Origin: Branchiibius cervicis
GTDB lineage: Bacteria; Actinomycetota; Actinomycetes; Actinomycetales; Dermatophilaceae
Length of the DNA: 64,000 nucleotides
NCBI RefSeq assembly: GCF_042661605.1
Contig: NZ_JBHSWJ010000002.1
Span: 3,224,001 to 3,288,000, forward strand
Direction: 5' to 3'
The position numbers were made by a program, and so were the translations under genes. Below the pieces are notes generated by a model, which was not told the DNA's origin, searched no databases, and saw only the letters and a list, made by a program, of their open reading frames with translations. Shown one piece after another: positions 60,808-64,000 of this stretch. Numbering within the stretch: the stretch's first letter is position 1; every line of letters begins with the position of its first letter.

Positions 60808-61224
60808 TCAGGCGTCCGGCGTCTCCAGCACCGTACCCAGGTGGCTGGCGAGTCTGGCCTGCCCCTGGGGACTGAGCCGTTGGAGCAAGGGGGCAAGCCC
60901 TCGGCGTACGTCGTCGTGCACCCGCTCAGCCAACTCGCGCCCCTCCGGAGTGAGCCGGATCCGCACCGACCGTCGGTCGTCATGGTTGCGGATCCGCTCG
61001 ATCAAACCGCGGGCGACGGCCCGGTCGACCAGCCCGCTGAGCGTCGACTTGTCCAGACCGAGAAATGCGGCGAGGTCGGAGATACGCGGCTCGCGGTCGC
61101 GGATGATGCCGAAGACGCGCAGTTGGGTGAGGGACAGGCCATGTCGTTTGGCAACCTCGGTCAACGTGCCCATGACGACGAATGAGGTCTGCACCAGGGC
61201 GTCCACGGCATCGTTCTCGGACAT
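60808..61224 (-). CDS. MarR family transcriptional regulator
   Basis: 138 residues. The winged helix is SLTQLRVFGIIRDREPRISDL, FLGLDKSTLSGLVDRAVARGLI and RNHDDRRSVRIRLTPEG. It is divergent from the quinone oxidoreductase gene, and the shared 72-base gap holds several palindromes, so it very likely controls that gene and itself. ATG 61224 is set by a -10 box six bases upstream; an in-frame ATG at 61281 would cover the operators. Confidence 0.92.
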   Translation of the reverse strand: MSENDAVDALVQTSFVVMGTLTEVAKRHGLSLTQLRVFGIIRDREPRISDLAAFLGLDKSTLSGLVDRAVARGLIERIRNHDDRRSVRIRLTPEGRELAERVHDDVRRGLAPLLQRLSPQGQARLASHLGTVLETPDA

Positions 61225-61236
61225 GGCGGCAGCGTA
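61222..61236 (-). promoter_or_regulatory. -10 box with predicted leaderless start of the marR-like gene
   Basis: TACGCT on the minus strand (61231-61236) lies six bases before ATG 61224. Confidence 0.6.
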
Positions 61237-61244
61237 GTGGACAC

Positions 61245-61285
61245 AGTTGGTGTTACCAACTAGTTTAGTTCGTAAACCCAACTAA
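61245..61285. promoter_or_regulatory. MarR operator candidates and promoter of the oxidoreductase gene
   Basis: AGTTGGT-GTT-ACCAACT (61245-61261) is a perfect 7-bp palindrome. TTAGTT-N9-AACTAA (61265-61270, 61280-61285) and GTTTA-N5-TAAAC (61263-61277) overlap next to it. TAGTTT (61261-61266) may be the -10 box of the plus-strand gene, so binding would block it. Confidence 0.65.
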
Positions 61286-61296
61286 AGGGAGTCGCC

Positions 61297-62235
61297 ATGC
61301 ACGCCGCCGTCGTCACCTCGTTCGACCGTCCGCCGCAGTACGCCGAGTGGCCCGATCCCGTCGCCGGGCCGGGCGAGCTGGTGGTCGACGTCGTCGCGGC
61401 CGCGCTGCACCACCGGGTGCGTTCGCAGGCCGACGGCTCGCACTACACCAGCACAGGCGACCTGCCGATGGTGCCCGGCGTCGACGCCGTCGTCCGTGAC
61501 GGCGACGGTCGCCTGCGCTACGCCTTACTGGGCGACACAGTGCTGGGCACGATGGCGCAGCGGACCGTCATCGAGCAGCGGAGCAGCGTAGTGCTGCCGG
61601 ACGACGCCGATCCGGCCACCGTCGCGGCGGTGATGAACCCGGCCATGTCGTCCTGGGTGTCGCTGCGCCGGCGCATCGACTTCGAGCCCGGTATGTCCGT
61701 CCTCGTCGTCGGGGCGACCGGCAATTCCGGCCGGGTCGCGATCCAGGTGGCCAATCGCTTCGGCGCATCATCCGTGATCGCCGCGGGCCGCGATCAGTCG
61801 AAACTGGACGCATTGCGCCCCATCGGTGCCGACGCGACCTGCCTGGTCGATGACCTGTCCCCCGCCGCCGACGTCGACGTGGTGATCGACTATCTGTGGG
61901 GTGACATCGCCGGCCGGGGTATGGCGGAGCTGATCCGTCACCGCAAGGATCGCAGCGCGCCGCTGACCTGGATCCAGATCGGCTCGATGGCCGGAAGTTC
62001 CGCGGACATCCCGTCAGCTGCCCTCCGCGCCGGCCGGTTGACCGTCGTCGGCAGCGGAATCGGCTCGGTGCCCGGTCGCGACTACCTCGCCGAACTGCCC
62101 GAGATCGCCGCGGTGGCCGGCGACTTCGAAATCGAACCCCGCGTCGTGCCGCTGCACGACGTCGAAGCGGGCTGGCAGGAGCCGGTCGCCGCGAACGAAC
62201 GGATCGTCTTCACCCCGCAGCAGGGACCCGCCTGA
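61297..62235 (+). CDS. Zinc-independent quinone oxidoreductase-like MDR protein
   Basis: 312 residues. An N-terminal GroES-like part (GPGELVVDVVAAALHHRVRSQADGSH) and a Rossmann part with SVLVVGATGNSGRVAIQVANRFG and VVIDYLWGD. No zinc Cys/His set is present. Likely an NADPH-dependent reductase of quinones or enones; it uses NAD(P)H loops of the MDR family. GGGAG precedes ATG 61297. It is under the divergent MarR protein. Confidence 0.88.
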   Translation: MHAAVVTSFDRPPQYAEWPDPVAGPGELVVDVVAAALHHRVRSQADGSHYTSTGDLPMVPGVDAVVRDGDGRLRYALLGDTVLGTMAQRTVIEQRSSVVLPDDADPATVAAVMNPAMSSWVSLRRRIDFEPGMSVLVVGATGNSGRVAIQVANRFGASSVIAAGRDQSKLDALRPIGADATCLVDDLSPAADVDVVIDYLWGDIAGRGMAELIRHRKDRSAPLTWIQIGSMAGSSADIPSAALRAGRLTVVGSGIGSVPGRDYLAELPEIAAVAGDFEIEPRVVPLHDVEAGWQEPVAANERIVFTPQQGPA

Positions 62236-62292
62236 CCAGCAGCGGCAATCTCGGGATTCCAGGCGGTCTCAGCCGGAGATTGCCGCTGCTGG
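62236..62292. terminator. Bidirectional hairpin, copy of a dispersed repeat
   Basis: A perfect 17-bp inverted repeat (62236-62252 and 62276-62292) with a 23-base loop starts directly after the oxidoreductase stop, between convergent genes. Its right arm nearly matches 11175-11195. The rest of the gap to 62355 shows nothing clear. Confidence 0.85.
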
Positions 62293-62355
62293 CGAGATCT
62301 CCGGCGAGGTCGACACCCGGTAGATCCCGTCCGGTGTGACGATCGCGTAGCGCCG

Positions 62356-63888
<1,533 letters not shown>

Positions 63889-63961
63889 CATCGCCTCCAT
63901 GTGGGTTGGGTCACGTTCATTCTGCCCCGGGCACCTTCCCTGTGGGACCCGGGTCGGCAAC

Positions 63962-63976
63962 TAACGTGGTGGCATG
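63962..63976 (+). promoter_or_regulatory. -10 box with predicted leaderless start of the last gene
   Basis: TAACGT (63962-63967) lies six bases before ATG 63974. Confidence 0.55.
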
Positions 63977-64000
63977 GCCGAAGTGGACGTCGTCGTCGTC
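63974..64000 (+). CDS. Start of a gene cut by the window end
   Basis: Only nine codons (MAEVDVVVV) are inside the window. The pattern of a charged residue then four valines is what an N-terminal nucleotide-binding strand of an FAD- or NAD-dependent enzyme looks like, but this is too short for an assignment. Confidence 0.5.

Overview
The window is high-GC DNA with dense, short-gapped genes. It carries several actinobacterial markers: F420-dependent oxidoreductases, DUF3073 and DUF3151 proteins, a class I lysyl-tRNA synthetase, an ECF42-type sigma factor with its DGPF partner, and HelD-like and WYL proteins. A Micrococcales-type actinobacterium, perhaps close to Dermacoccaceae, is my best guess from gene content; no rRNA or other taxonomic marker is present. 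I found no tRNA, rRNA or CRISPR array.

Layout. 1-4.7 kb: the end of an ABC exporter, a CopC protein, DUF3073, and purF-purM on the minus strand. 4.7-8.2 kb: a 52-bp tandem repeat, a repetitive DDW/'sunset' surface protein and a Tat-exported GHL10 glycosidase. 8.3-20 kb: ppc, an SCP2-like/F420 gene pair, a spermidine-synthase-like protein, a hydrolase, purC, csbD, purD, a HelD-like ATPase and chorismate mutase. 20-26.7 kb: a Tat-exported protein, lysS, purA and an ABC exporter. 26.7-28.8 kb: an AT-richer island with a G1-peptidase-like gene, a lipoprotein, a transposase scrap and a second damaged copy of the exporter's 3' end. 28.8-41 kb: a minus-strand aerobic CO-dehydrogenase-like (form II) molybdenum hydroxylase cluster with structural genes SLMG, two regulators and maturation genes (XdhC, VWA, MoxR, MobA-like). 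41-49 kb: aldolase, ECF42, rRNA/tRNA methyltransferase, UvrA-like and WYL/DinB. 50-57 kb: an amino-acid ABC importer, YcnI-CopC, DedA, an F420 enzyme, GNAT and LemA. 57-64 kb: siroheme methyltransferase, pyrE, SDR, exonuclease III, MarR/quinone oxidoreductase and an acyl-CoA ligase.

Working together. Five purine genes (purF, purM, purC, purD, purA) lie on the minus strand in separate blocks. The hydroxylase cluster is built for assembly of a Mo-cofactor enzyme. Two sites of the form TGTGA-N6-TCACG (CRP/GlxR-like) sit at its coxS promoter and at its GAF-regulator promoter. Many genes have a TAnnnT box ending 6-8 bases before the start codon, which predicts leaderless mRNAs.

Quality caveat. 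Nine otherwise intact genes, including purD, are broken by what looks like the loss of one base in a G/C run. This pattern points to sequence or assembly error, and I annotate those genes as single CDSs with a frameshift.
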